DNA of 64,000 nt from CAVQNQ01 sp963714205 (GCA_963714205.1 CAVQNQ010000003.1:310001-374000), one strand, 5' to 3'; numbered from the stretch's first letter, positions 50,683-59,851 are shown. Notes: generated from the letters alone by a model not told the origin. Numbers and translations: made by a program.

Positions 50683-52769
50683 TGGAAACCAGCCGCCGCA
50701 CCGGCGCGCTCTATTGGCTGGCGCTGCTCGTCGAAGTGGCGCTGTTCCACCGGCACGTGCTTTTCCTGCGCAATTTCACCTTCCCATGGGATTTCCGCGG
50801 TGTGCACGTGCCGCTGGCCACTTTCATTGCCAGCTCATTGCGGCGCGGCGAGCTGCCGCTGTGGGACCCCTACACCTACTGCGGGTACCCCATCTACGCC
50901 AACATTCAGGCCGCGCTGTTTCACCCGCCGGCACTCGCGGCGGCGCTGGCCGGCGCGTGGCTGGGGCCGGATTTGATGCCGCGGCTGCTGGCCATTGCGG
51001 AAGTGGCGCAGATCTGGATCGCGGGTATCGGAACCTATGCTCTCCTGCGGCGCCTCGGCGCGCGGCCGGGCGCGGCCTGGATCGGCGGCACGGTCTACGA
51101 ACTGGGCTGCTTTTTCGCGTCGCAGGCGCAGCACATGGGCGCGGTGGGCGCGGCCGCCTGGCTGCCGCTGGCGTGGCTGTGCGTGGTGAGCGAAGGCGAG
51201 CCGGTTCCGCTGTTGGCCGTGGCGCTGGCGATGACCATACTGGCGGGGCTGCCGCAGGCCGCGGTAGCCGCATTCGGATCGGTGCTGGCGCTGGCGGTCC
51301 TCATGCTTATCTTCCGCGTGGGACGCCGGGTTGCGCCGGTCCGCGTGCTGGTGGCGTGCATATGGGCGGTGCTGCTGGCGGCCATCCAAATCGCGCCGGC
51401 GGCCGAACTGACGCGCCACAGCGTGGCCAAATTTCGCGCCGAGTGGCTGCGCACGGGCGGCGGCATCAGGCCGGGCGCGCTGATCACGCTGATTCTCCCG
51501 GACCATTGGAACGTGTTCGACCTCGCGAAGTTCCACGGCCCCGGCGATGCGACGTTCCTGTACCTTTATTCGAGTTTGCTGGGCCTGGCGCTGGCGCTGG
51601 CGGCCATGCTCTGGAAGCCCGATCGCTGGCGGCGCGTTTTCATGCTGCTCACGCTGGGCGCCGCGCTGTGGATGCTGGGCGATTCGACGCCCGTAGGCCG
51701 CGCGATTTTCGAGGCTCTTCCGGTGAGCATCAGGATCGGCATCCACCCCGAGTTCGCGCTGGAGGTTTTCGCGCTCGGAATGGCCGTTCTGGCGGGCCTC
51801 GGCGCGCACCAGTTTCTTCGCAGCCGGGGCGTGGAGCTGGCCGTCGGCGCGCTGATCGCCCTTGACCTCGTGGCGGTGAGCTCGGGGAGGCCGTTCAATG
51901 TCTCCTCGACGGCCGCGGAGCCGGGCATGACGCGCGATTCGATCGATGGCAGCCGCGCGTTCGCCGCGCGCCTGCGCGCCCTGACCGGCGCCGCCACACC
52001 GCCCTACCGCTTCGATACCGCCGATGCGTCGTATAGCTGGGCCAGCAGCGCGGCCTTGCTGGAACTGCCCACGGCCAATGGCTGCGATCCGCTGGCGCCC
52101 GAGCGGGTGATCCAGGTGCGCCTCTCGTTCGCGCCCGGCGCGCGATGGGGCACCTGCTACCAGGTTGTGGATGCGGCGTCGCCGGTGCTGCGGTTGATCG
52201 GCGCGCGCTACCTGATCTCGCGGGCCGCCGTGAACGCCGCGGATTTCCAGCCCGCCGGCGAATTCGTGGGCTACCGGATCTTTGAGAACCCGCGCGCGGG
52301 AGCGCGCTTCTTCCTGACCGGCCAGGCACGCGTGGCCCGCAGTCTTGGGGAATCCGCGGCCTGGCTGCACGCCGCGGATTTCGATCCTTCCGTGGCCATC
52401 GTGGAAGCGCCGGATGGGGTGTTCGCCCCGCTGCCGGAGGCCGCCACGGCCGGCCGCGTCGAAGTGCTCTCCTACGCGCCCACGCACATCGCGCTGGCCA
52501 CCCATACGGCAGCCCCGGAGCTGGTGGTGGCCACCGATACCTGGTACCCTGGCTGGCAAGCCTGGGTGGACGGCGCGCCCGCGCGCATTTACGTCGCCGA
52601 CGTGGCCTTCCGCGGCATACGCGTGCCGGCCGGCGATCATCGCGTCGAGATGCGTTTCGTCCCGCGCATTCTGTGGATCTCGGGGCTGGTCTCGGCGCTG
52701 GCCCTGGCGGCCGCGTTGGCGGCCTGCCGGAAGCGCGCGCTCAGTGTTTCACGATGTCGCGGTGGCTGA
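50679..52769 (+). CDS. YfhO-family membrane protein
   Basis: The 696-aa protein has about a dozen hydrophobic helices in its first 450 residues and a periplasmic C-terminal domain ending in TDTWYPGWQAWVDGAPARIY (given in part) and VPAGDHRVEMRF, then a last helix. This fits the YfhO family, GT-C-like enzymes that add sugars to lipoteichoic acid or other envelope glycans. ATG 50679 overlaps the methyltransferase stop. Its last 29 bp overlap the convergent rapZ gene. Confidence 0.85.
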   Translation: MMETSRRTGALYWLALLVEVALFHRHVLFLRNFTFPWDFRGVHVPLATFIASSLRRGELPLWDPYTYCGYPIYANIQAALFHPPALAAALAGAWLGPDLMPRLLAIAEVAQIWIAGIGTYALLRRLGARPGAAWIGGTVYELGCFFASQAQHMGAVGAAAWLPLAWLCVVSEGEPVPLLAVALAMTILAGLPQAAVAAFGSVLALAVLMLIFRVGRRVAPVRVLVACIWAVLLAAIQIAPAAELTRHSVAKFRAEWLRTGGGIRPGALITLILPDHWNVFDLAKFHGPGDATFLYLYSSLLGLALALAAMLWKPDRWRRVFMLLTLGAALWMLGDSTPVGRAIFEALPVSIRIGIHPEFALEVFALGMAVLAGLGAHQFLRSRGVELAVGALIALDLVAVSSGRPFNVSSTAAEPGMTRDSIDGSRAFAARLRALTGAATPPYRFDTADASYSWASSAALLELPTANGCDPLAPERVIQVRLSFAPGARWGTCYQVVDAASPVLRLIGARYLISRAAVNAADFQPAGEFVGYRIFENPRAGARFFLTGQARVARSLGESAAWLHAADFDPSVAIVEAPDGVFAPLPEAATAGRVEVLSYAPTHIALATHTAAPELVVATDTWYPGWQAWVDGAPARIYVADVAFRGIRVPAGDHRVEMRFVPRILWISGLVSALALAAALAACRKRALSVSRCRGG

Positions 52770-53646
52770 CCTTCACCTTGAAGCCGGCATTCGCCAGGTT
52801 CTTGCGAATCTGCTCGGCCATCATGACCGAGCGGTGCTGCCCTCCCGTGCACCCGAACGCGATCGTCAGGTAGCTCTTGCCTTCCCGGATATAGTGCGGC
52901 AGAAGGTAGACCAGCAGGTCGCTGATGCGCTCGATGAACTCCACCGTCTGGGGAAACGAACGGATGTAGCGGGCCACCCCGGGGTTGCGGCCGGTCAGGT
53001 TCTTGAAACGCGGAATGTAATTGGGGTTGGGCAGGAACCGCACGTCGAATACCAGGTCGCTGTCCGGCGGGATGCCGTGCCGGTATCCGAAGCTGGTGAC
53101 GTAAATCAGGATGCGGGAGCCATCGCCCTGGCCTCCGAAGCGCTCGCCGATAAACTCGCGCAGCTCGTGCACGGTGAACTTGGAGGTATTGATGATCAGG
53201 TCCGCCATGGCGCGTATGGGTGCGAGCTGGGTCCGCTCGGTACGGATGCTTTTGGTGATGGAGCGGTCGGCGCCCAGCGGGTGGGGCCGGCGGGTCTCGC
53301 TGAAGCGGCGCACGATGGCGCCATCGTCCGCCTCCAGGAAGATCAAACGCGTGGGGAGCTTACGCCGGATGCGCGTCAGCGCGTCCGGGAAGCGCTTGAG
53401 ACCCTCTCCCTCGCGCACGTCCACCACCAGCGCGGTGGCGTGAATGGAAGGGTTCTCGTGGGTCAGCTCGGCGAATTTGGGGATCAGCTCCACCGGGAGG
53501 TTATCGACGGAGTAGAAGCCGAGGTCCTCCAGTGCTTTGAGGACCGATCCCTTTCCCGAGCCGCTCAGTCCGGTAATGATGACCAGTTCCGGCTTATGCG
53601 GCGCCCGCTCGGCCGGATGCGGCACGCGGGCAGCCTTGCTTTTCAT
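52741..53646 (-). CDS. rapZ: RNase adapter protein RapZ
   Basis: The 301-aa protein has a Walker A loop GLSGSGKGSVLKAL near residue 26, the ATPase domain block LIFLEADDGAIVRRFSETRR and HPLG, and the C-terminal FGCTGGQHRSVMMAEQI typical of RapZ/YvcJ. In enterobacteria it guides RNase E to the GlmZ small RNA; elsewhere it is a nucleotide-binding regulator. It lies next to hpf and rpoN, as in many bacteria. Confidence 0.95.
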   Translation of the reverse strand: MKSKAARVPHPAERAPHKPELVIITGLSGSGKGSVLKALEDLGFYSVDNLPVELIPKFAELTHENPSIHATALVVDVREGEGLKRFPDALTRIRRKLPTRLIFLEADDGAIVRRFSETRRPHPLGADRSITKSIRTERTQLAPIRAMADLIINTSKFTVHELREFIGERFGGQGDGSRILIYVTSFGYRHGIPPDSDLVFDVRFLPNPNYIPRFKNLTGRNPGVARYIRSFPQTVEFIERISDLLVYLLPHYIREGKSYLTIAFGCTGGQHRSVMMAEQIRKNLANAGFKVKVSHRDIVKH

Positions 53647-53655
53647 CGCCGGCGA

Positions 53656-54218
53656 TTATCCTTCGACCAGGTCGAAGTCTCCATCGGGCCGGCGAACCAG
53701 CACCGAAACACGGTCGGTATCGGCGTCGCGGTACACCAGGTAGTCCCGCTTCTTCTCCATCTCCAGCAGGGCCTCTTCGAGCGTCATGGGCTTGCGCTTC
53801 TGGTGATGGTTGACGTGGTACACGCGCCGCTCGACCTGCTCTTCGGCCGGCTCGGCCCGGCCGCGACCTGCGCCGTGGCGGTCTCTTCGGGCACCTCCGC
53901 GGCCGCCGCCTTGCGCGGCACGCGCTTGGTGTCGCGCCACTTGGTGCGCGCCTTGAGCGCCTGTTTCTCGAGTTTCTCGGCGGCCGAGTGGATGGCGGTG
54001 AACAGATCGCTGTTCGTCCCCACCCCCACGAGCTGATGGTTGAAATAATTGACCGTGGCTTCGGCGGAATGCAGGTGGCGCTCCAGCGACAGAATCACGT
54101 GCGCCTCGCATTCCCGCCGGCCATCCAGGAGTTTACCGATCTTGGCGAAGCGCGCTTCCAGCTTCTTCAACTGAGCCGGCGCCAACTCCACCTGCCTGCC
54201 CGTATAGGTGATCTTCAT
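53656..54218 (-). CDS. hpf: Ribosome hibernation-promoting factor HPF, long form, frameshifted
   Basis: The N-terminal S30AE domain reads from ATG 54218 (MKITYTGRQVELAPAQ, then ERHLHSAEATVNYFNH and NSDLFTAIHSAAEKLEKQA). The frame then runs into nonfamily sequence and stops at 53784. Another frame continues with EPAEEQVERRVYHVNHHQKR and MTLEEALLEMEKKRDYLVYR to VLVRRPDGDFDLVEG at 53656, the long-HPF dimerisation tail. One missing G in the run at 53856-53858 explains the break. Intact, the protein would dimerise ribosomes in stationary phase. Confidence 0.85.
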
Positions 54219-54292
54219 CTGGTTCCCCCTTGTTGAACGCAAAACGGCATCGACGCCCTCTCCTGTCTTAGTTATAACCTATTCGGGGATTA

Positions 54293-55884
54293 TCAGTTGC
54301 GAATCCGGCGCTGGTGCGTGGAGGGAATTTTCATGTCTTCGCGGTATTTCGCCACAGTCCGGCGGGTCACGTTGATGCCCAGGTTCTGCAGCAGGGCGGT
54401 GATTTGCTCGTCGGTGAGGGGCTTGCTGCGGTCTTCCTCCTCGATCATCTTCTTCACCATGCGCTTGAGCAGCAGCAGCGGCGTGGAGCCGCCGGAGGGT
54501 CCCTGCACGGCTTCGGAGAAGAAGTAGCGCAGCTCGAAGACGCCCTGCGGGGTGTGCACGTACTTGCCGGCCACGGCGCGGCTGACGGTGGAGGGGTGCA
54601 CGCCCACCTCCTCGGCCACCTCCTTGATCATCATGGGCTTGAGCCGGTCCAGGCCGTTCGCCAGGAACTCCATCTGGCGCCGCACGATGGCCTGGCAGAC
54701 GCGCATGATGGTCTGCTTGCGCTGCTCGATGTTCTTCATGAGCTGGATGGCCGAGGTGTAGCGCTCGCGCACGTAGTCGCGCACTTCCTTGGTGGCGCCG
54801 TTATCGCGCTCCAGCATGCGCGCGGTACTGCGCGTTCAGGCGGAGCTGGGGCACATCCTCATCGTTCATCTGGATGATGTAATCGTCGCCATCCTTGATG
54901 AAGTAGACGTCCGGCTCGACGATCCGCGCCCCCGCGCCGGAATAGCGCAGGCCCGGCCGCGGGTTGAGATGCCGGATCATATCCGCGGCGATCTCGATGT
55001 GCTCCATCGGACCGCCCCAGGACCTTGGCCAGTTCCTTGAACTGCCGCGTCTCGAGCAGGCGCAGGTAGTTGGACACGATCTGCCAGGCCACGCCGCCCT
55101 TGCCGTTGACGCTTTCGATCTGGAGCAGCAGGCATTCCCGCAGGCTGCGCGCGCCCACACCCGCCGGATCGAGCGACTGCACTACGTGCAGGGCCTCTTC
55201 GACTTCCTCGATCTTGTGCTCGCCGGCGGTGGCGATCTCTTCGAGCGAAGCGAACAGGTACCCATCCTCATCCAGGTTGCCGATGATGGATTCGGCGGCG
55301 TCGCGAACCGCGTCGGAGACCAAACTGACGCTCAACTGCGAACGGAGGTAGTCGCCCAGGGTGAGCGGCGTGGAAAGGAAAGTTTCGAAGGAGGGCTTTT
55401 CGACCGATTCGGAAGCCGGGCTCTTATAGCCGGGATCGAGGTAATCGTCGAAAAACGAGCCGAAATCGATTTCGTCGAATGGATCGGTGGCCGCCGGTTG
55501 CTCCAGGACGGCGGCTTCCCCCTCGGGAGCCGCGGCGGCGGCTTCCTCGGCGTCGGGGAAGAGATTGCCGTTGATGGCCACGTCTCCCGTGGCCCCATCC
55601 AGCGCATTGGCGCTGTTCAAGGCGGCGGCTTCCAGGATCTGCTTGTCGGCTGCGTCGGTGACGGCTTCCTGCTCGAGCAGAGGCAGCAATTCCTCCGGTG
55701 TGACCTCTTCGCCGGCTTCTTCGGTGGCCTCTTCCAGGACAGGATTCTTGACGATCTCCTGGGTGATCATTTCCTTCAGCTCCAGCCGGTTGAGCTGAAG
55801 CACGGTCACCATCTGAACCAAACCGGGGGTCAGAATCTGCTTCTGCGCGACCTTTAGTTGTAATCTCGGCGACAGTAAGCTCAT
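54293..55884 (-). CDS. rpoN: RNA polymerase sigma-54 factor RpoN, in three frames
   Basis: Three minus-strand frames join into one RpoN. The first (from 55884) has the Gln-rich activator-interacting start LSPRLQLKVAQKQILTPGLV and the core-binding region. The second carries GGPMEHIEIAADMIRHLNPR and DVYFIKDGDDYIIQMNDEDV. The third (54293 to about 54817) has MLERDNGATKEVRDYV, the helix-turn-helix EEVGVHPSTVSRAVAGKY and the RpoN box RRTVAKYREDMKIPS. Breaks are at the CCCC run 55015-55018 and near 54816-54824. Intact, it would drive activator-dependent promoters. Confidence 0.85.
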
Positions 55885-56031
55885 CTGCTCCCTATGATAT
55901 CATTCCGAGGCCGCTATTCCCGCTTCAAGGCGGCGGATTCCCCGAGCACGTTTTGTACCGTAACAAACGTAAGAATCAACGTTTAGCGGCGGCACAGGCG
56001 TGCAAATTCACCCGTTTGCCGGGATGGCGCG

Positions 56032-57171
56032 CTACACGTACACACGCCGCACACGCGCGCTGATGCTCGAGAGGATGTTGTAGGAGATGGTGCCCGCCGC
56101 GCGCGCCAGTTGCTGCGCGTCCAGGCGCGCTTGGCCTTCCTCTCCCAGCAGGGTGACCTCGTCGCCCACGCCCAGCGCGGTGGTATGGCTCAGATCGATG
56201 GTGGTGAGGTCCATCGAGACGGTTCCCAGGATGGGAGTAAGTTGGCCGGCGGCGATGGCCTTCCCGCGGTTCGACAGCCGGTGGAAGATGCCATCCGCGT
56301 AACCCGCGCCTAAGATGCCGATGCGCATGGCTCGCGGGGCGCGGAAGCTGCCGCCATAGCCCACCAGCGCGCCCTCGGGAATCTCTTTGACCGCCAGGAG
56401 CTTGGCCTTCCAGGTGAGAGCCGGCTGGACCTCCAGCAACTGGCGCGGCGCCTCGCCCCGCGCGGGCGACACGTAGCCGTAGAGGGCATGGCCGACGCGC
56501 ACCATGTTGTGCCGCCCGCTCGCGCGGCCGTACCCGATGGCGTTGGTGCTCGAAGCATGCAGGAACTCGGGGGTGCAGCCACCCTGCCGCAACCGGCCGC
56601 ACAGGCTCTCGAAGCAGGCGAGCTGCGCTTCGGTCTGCCCGCTGGTGTAGTCGGCCGCCGAGGCGAAGTGCGTCATCAGGCCTTCAAGGCGCGCGCAGCC
56701 GCTTTCCGCGACAACCGCCAGAATCTCCGCCGCGCCCGCGCGCGTTCCCAGCCGCCCCATTCCCGTATCGATCTTGAGGTGATAGCGGATGGGACGCCCC
56801 AGGGACGCCCCCAGCCGGTGAAGCTCGCGGATCTGTTCGAGGGCGTGCACCGCCGGGGTGAGATCGTGTTCCGCGAGCGCGCCGGCTTCATAGGGAAGGA
56901 ACCCGCCCATCACCAGGATGCGCGGCGCGCGGATGCCGCCCTGGCGCAGCGCCACGCCTTCATCCACGGAGCTGACCGCCAGCCAGCGCGCGCCCTCGCG
57001 CTCCAGAACGCGCGAGATTTCCAGCGCGCCGTGGCCATAGGCATCCGCCTTGACCACGCCGGCGACCTCGACGCCGGGTCCCACCACTGCGCGGACATTG
57101 CGGTAATTGCGGGCGATCTGGTCGCGCGAGACCAGCACATAGGAGCGGTAAGGAGCGGACACTGATCCCAT
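56032..57171 (-). CDS. alr: Alanine racemase
   Basis: The 379-aa enzyme makes D-alanine for cell-wall synthesis. The PLP lysine is K41 in GVVKADAYGHGALE, and the catalytic tyrosine region VGYGGSFRAPRAMRIGILGA (given in part) is present. Length is normal. The start codon is only 4 bp from the end of the IS element, whose terminal repeat supplies GGGAGAG about 8 bases upstream. Native expression signals are thus displaced or replaced. Confidence 0.95.
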   Translation of the reverse strand: MGSVSAPYRSYVLVSRDQIARNYRNVRAVVGPGVEVAGVVKADAYGHGALEISRVLEREGARWLAVSSVDEGVALRQGGIRAPRILVMGGFLPYEAGALAEHDLTPAVHALEQIRELHRLGASLGRPIRYHLKIDTGMGRLGTRAGAAEILAVVAESGCARLEGLMTHFASAADYTSGQTEAQLACFESLCGRLRQGGCTPEFLHASSTNAIGYGRASGRHNMVRVGHALYGYVSPARGEAPRQLLEVQPALTWKAKLLAVKEIPEGALVGYGGSFRAPRAMRIGILGAGYADGIFHRLSNRGKAIAAGQLTPILGTVSMDLTTIDLSHTTALGVGDEVTLLGEEGQARLDAQQLARAAGTISYNILSSISARVRRVYV

Positions 57172-57175
57172 TCTA

Positions 57176-57200
57176 GGCTCTCCCGCAATTTCCGTGCAGG
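57176..57200. repeat. Left terminal inverted repeat of the IS
   Basis: This 25-bp repeat begins GGCTCTCCCGCAATTTCC and is perfectly complementary to 58939-58963. It lies 4 bp from the alr start codon. Confidence 0.9.
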
Positions 57201-57201
57201 G

Positions 57202-58875
57202 TCATGGGGAACGCGTCGGCGAGAGTTTCCCCTGGCCGGGCACGTAGGGCAAGACGCGACAACGCAGGAGGTTGAATTTGGCGCGGCCGTACATCTGCCG
57301 TTTCACGAGCTTGAGGCGGTGGATTTGGGCTTTTACTTGGCCGTTGCTCCACGGCAGCGTGACGGCTGCGTTCACCGCAGCCACATCGCGAAGTAATCCA
57401 TCGCAGAAGTGCACGATTTCTGGTAGGCTGGACTGTTTCGCATCGGCGATCCAATCCTCCAGCGCCTGCTCGGTCTTGGTTCTGAACACCTCCGAGAAGC
57501 TCTGCGTCAGACCGTAGAGGGTGGAAATCTCGGGGCAGCATCCCTTGAGCTTGGCGAGCAGTTCCTGTTCGTCCGATTTCAGCTTATCTGTCCGGCGCGC
57601 CAGCAGCATGGCGGCCTGGCGCGGCGAAGGCGGTTTCACTTTCGGCTGGCGAGGGGCCTTCGTCTCGCGGAAGTATTTGGTTCCCTTCGTGCGGAGGGTA
57701 AAGATGAAGCGAGCCATCGTGCTCCGTCCCCCGGCGTAACCCTGCGCCTTAATCTCGTGCCACAACTTGGTCGCATTGTGGCAACCCTCGGCCCAGCGCC
57801 GGGTCAGATACTCTTTGAAAGCATTGACGCCCGGTGGCTTCCGGCGGGGCTTCGCACGTTCTGGGAACTGGCCGGCACGCAGAAACCGGCGGATCGTTTT
57901 CCTCTCCATGTGGAGCATGCGGCTGATTTCTATTTGGCTCATCCCCTGGTTGTGGAGTGCCCCCACTTCGTTGTACCGCTCCAGCCGATGTTGTCGGCGC
58001 TTCTCGCTGGCTTGCTCCGACTTGCTCTTTACCGGCGGCAGGCTCTCTGCAGGCGGTGCAGGCGGCGTCGCTTCCGGAGGGGGTGGCGGAACCGCTTTGG
58101 CCAGCGCACTGCGCTTTTGCTCCAGAACTCGCTCAACCGCTGCCGTCAGGTTACATAAGAGATGAAACCGATCGGCGACCTGAATCGCTTGCGGGGCTCC
58201 GCGATTGGCGCCGTCGGCATAGAGCCCGCCCCGGTCGCGGCTGATCACCTCCGCGCCGGGATGCGCTTCGAGCCATGCCGCAAAGCTATCGGCGGAGCGA
58301 TCCGGTAATAGGTCAATGGGCGCGTGTCTTTCCAGATCGACCAGGATGGTTCCGTATCGTTGGCCTTTGCGCCACGCCCAGTCATCCACGCCGAGCGCCT
58401 TCGCCCCGGATACCGGGACGGACGGTCCCAGTTTCAGCCTACGGAGAACCGTATCAGGGCTGGTTTTCATGCCAAGCCGCCTCGAAAGGCGCGCCCCAGC
58501 TTCACCGCCCAACACATAGCCAATCAGACGGATCGTCTCGGATAATCGACTGGTCTGCCTTCCGTACCGTTGGCAGACCAGCGGCAATGGTTCCGCGAAA
58601 GTGACGCGGGGGCAATCTCGGAACCGGCACCGGAACCGTCGCACTTGCAAACGAAGATCGACTGATGATCCTTGCCACGGGAGGTCCCGCAGGACCCGCA
58701 AATAGCGGCTGTGAAGCGAATGGGAAACGTGACGGCATGAGGGGCAACACGCGACGGAGTTGGTCCCGACTACCGTAATGCGAACCCGACCGCCAGGCTG
58801 TTGCTCGACGGAGCTTAGCTGGAGACGGGAGGGATCGGGAAGGAGGGCCTGCAGATGGCTCGGGGGAGAAGCCAT
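57202..58875 (-). CDS. ISL3-family transposase
   Basis: The 557-aa protein has an N-terminal zinc-finger region (CCPSCRHVSHSLHSRYLRVL and the CRFRDCPR motif), the helix-turn-helix near EAGARLSRRLGMKTSPDTVL, and the catalytic DDE domain with LGVDDWAWRKGQRYGTILVD and ISRDRGGLYADGANRGAPQA. The late glutamate region is near LPWSNGQVKAQIHRLKLVKR. This is the ISL3 layout. The gene fills nearly the whole element and appears intact, so the element may be active. Confidence 0.93.
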   Translation of the reverse strand: MASPPSHLQALLPDPSRLQLSSVEQQPGGRVRITVVGTNSVACCPSCRHVSHSLHSRYLRVLRDLPWQGSSVDLRLQVRRFRCRFRDCPRVTFAEPLPLVCQRYGRQTSRLSETIRLIGYVLGGEAGARLSRRLGMKTSPDTVLRRLKLGPSVPVSGAKALGVDDWAWRKGQRYGTILVDLERHAPIDLLPDRSADSFAAWLEAHPGAEVISRDRGGLYADGANRGAPQAIQVADRFHLLCNLTAAVERVLEQKRSALAKAVPPPPPEATPPAPPAESLPPVKSKSEQASEKRRQHRLERYNEVGALHNQGMSQIEISRMLHMERKTIRRFLRAGQFPERAKPRRKPPGVNAFKEYLTRRWAEGCHNATKLWHEIKAQGYAGGRSTMARFIFTLRTKGTKYFRETKAPRQPKVKPPSPRQAAMLLARRTDKLKSDEQELLAKLKGCCPEISTLYGLTQSFSEVFRTKTEQALEDWIADAKQSSLPEIVHFCDGLLRDVAAVNAAVTLPWSNGQVKAQIHRLKLVKRQMYGRAKFNLLRCRVLPYVPGQGKLSPTRSP

Positions 58876-58938
58876 TTGCCCCTAAAGCATAGAACATTTA
58901 TCTCATTCCATGTTTTGGGTAAACTTGGTTGATCGAAA

Positions 58939-58963
58939 CCTGCACGGAAATTGCGGGAGAGCC
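58939..58963. repeat. Right terminal inverted repeat of the IS
   Basis: This 25-bp repeat ends in CGGGAGAGCC and is the exact inverse of 57176-57200. The base after it is followed by ATTATTGC with no matching target duplicate on the left. Confidence 0.9.
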
Positions 58964-59077
58964 ATTATTGCACCGGAGCTGACAGTAGAGACCTCACGAC
59001 GAACATGGGAGGACGCGCAGCCTCGGGTCCGCAACTGCCTGTGATAAAATAGAAAATGTAGGAAAAATCACGGGATC

Positions 59078-59154
59078 GGGCCGTGGCGCAGCCTGGCTAG
59101 CGCGCTTGCTTGGGGTGCAAGAGGTCCCGAGTTCAAATCTCGGCGGCCCGACCA
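59078..59154 (+). tRNA. tRNA-Pro(GGG)
   Basis: A full cloverleaf can be drawn. The acceptor stem pairs CGGGCCG (59078-59084) with CGGCCCG, followed by discriminator A and encoded CCA (59152-59154). The D-stem is GCGC/GCGC. The anticodon stem CTTGC/GCAAG holds the loop TTGGGGT with anticodon GGG at 59112-59114. The T-arm is CCGAG-TTCAAAT-CTCGG. An AT-rich GATAAAAT upstream may be part of its promoter. It marks the border of the island-like region to its right. Confidence 0.93.
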
Positions 59155-59201
59155 AAATTCCTCAAAGACTTACAACCTCAACACCCATCGCTGACCGCGT
59201 T

Positions 59202-59223
59202 TTGGAGTCCAATTGGAGTCCAA
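59202..59223. repeat. Tandem palindromic 11-mers
   Basis: TTGGAGTCCAA occurs twice without a gap. Each copy is a perfect palindrome around a central G. They lie 48 bp after the tRNA CCA end. Confidence 0.7.
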
Positions 59224-59301
59224 ACTGGACCCCGGCCGCACGGCCTCTCGACCAGACGAATAACGCTGCTCGGATTCCTGGCGCCTCTCTCCTCCTAATA
59301 A

Positions 59302-59419
59302 AACCTGACAAACCCGACATTTTCTCTCTAATCGATTGATTCTGTTCGCAAAACCGATGTCGGGTTTCCAAAAACAACCCGACATTTACCTGACATTTCG
59401 CCCCAAAAACCCGACATTT
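59302..59419. repeat. Cluster of CCYGACATTT-like repeats
   Basis: AACCCGACATTT occurs at 59311-59322, 59376-59387 and 59408-59419. Related units are at 59302-59310 (AACCTGACA) and 59388-59398 (ACCTGACATTT), and an inverted copy ATGTCGGGTTT lies at 59357-59367. Six copies in about 120 bp resemble protein-binding iterons. Confidence 0.6.
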
Positions 59420-59821
59420 TCCCGATTGCCGAGTGGCTACTCACAATCCTCACAATACTCAAAACTCCAACCTTGCCTGGATCAACGAGGTTTCTGGCGC
59501 CCGTGTCGCACGGCTAAGGAGGAGGGCTCTGCTCCACCCTGCCTGGGATGCGACTGTCTGCCTCTAATTGCTCACCCATTCGGAATGTAGGAACACCTCC
59601 GCTCCAGTCCGCTCCGAACCCGCCTTAGTCCGTGCCGGCTGCTAAGCCGGCGATCGTTCTGAGTCACCGTGAAATGAAGAGAATAATGGCTATCATTTCA
59701 ATCAATTAGCGTTCCCGGACCCTGATCCGACGCACGTCAGGCGCCAGGATGAAATCGCGGGGAGTTGCTCGCGAAGAGGGTCGGGAGAAGAATCAACCTG
59801 CAAAATCAACCGCGTCGTCTG

Positions 59822-59851
59822 TTGACGACTGAATTTCCGAGTTGCTAGTGA
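59822..59851 (+). promoter_or_regulatory. Candidate island promoter 1
   Basis: TTGACG (59822-59827) and an extended -10 box TGC-TAGTGA (59846-59851) are spaced by 18 bp. The whole 31-bp block from 59821 matches the block at 62968-62998 at 23 positions. Confidence 0.6.

Larger units (their letters stand above)
57176..58963. mobile_element. Complete ISL3-family insertion sequence
   Basis: The element is 1788 bp, bounded by perfect 25-bp inverted repeats at 57176-57200 and 58939-58963 that begin GGCTCTCCCG at the left end. It contains one ISL3-type transposase gene on the minus strand. The 8 bp outside the left end (CCATTCTA) and outside the right end (ATTATTGC) differ, so no target duplication is seen. 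It separates alr from the tRNA-Pro region. Confidence 0.9.

Noticed and set aside
50835..52640. A 601-codon minus frame opposite the YfhO-like gene
   Set aside because: Its composition is dominated by Arg, Gly, His and Gln, with no domain, and the plus-strand gene has helices and family motifs.
59302..59419. CRISPR-like array
   Set aside because: Repeat units are only about 10-12 bp, irregularly spaced and one is inverted.
59162..59590. Small frames of 60-85 codons in the noncoding stretch
   Set aside because: None has a ribosome-binding site or natural composition, and they cross the repeat cluster.
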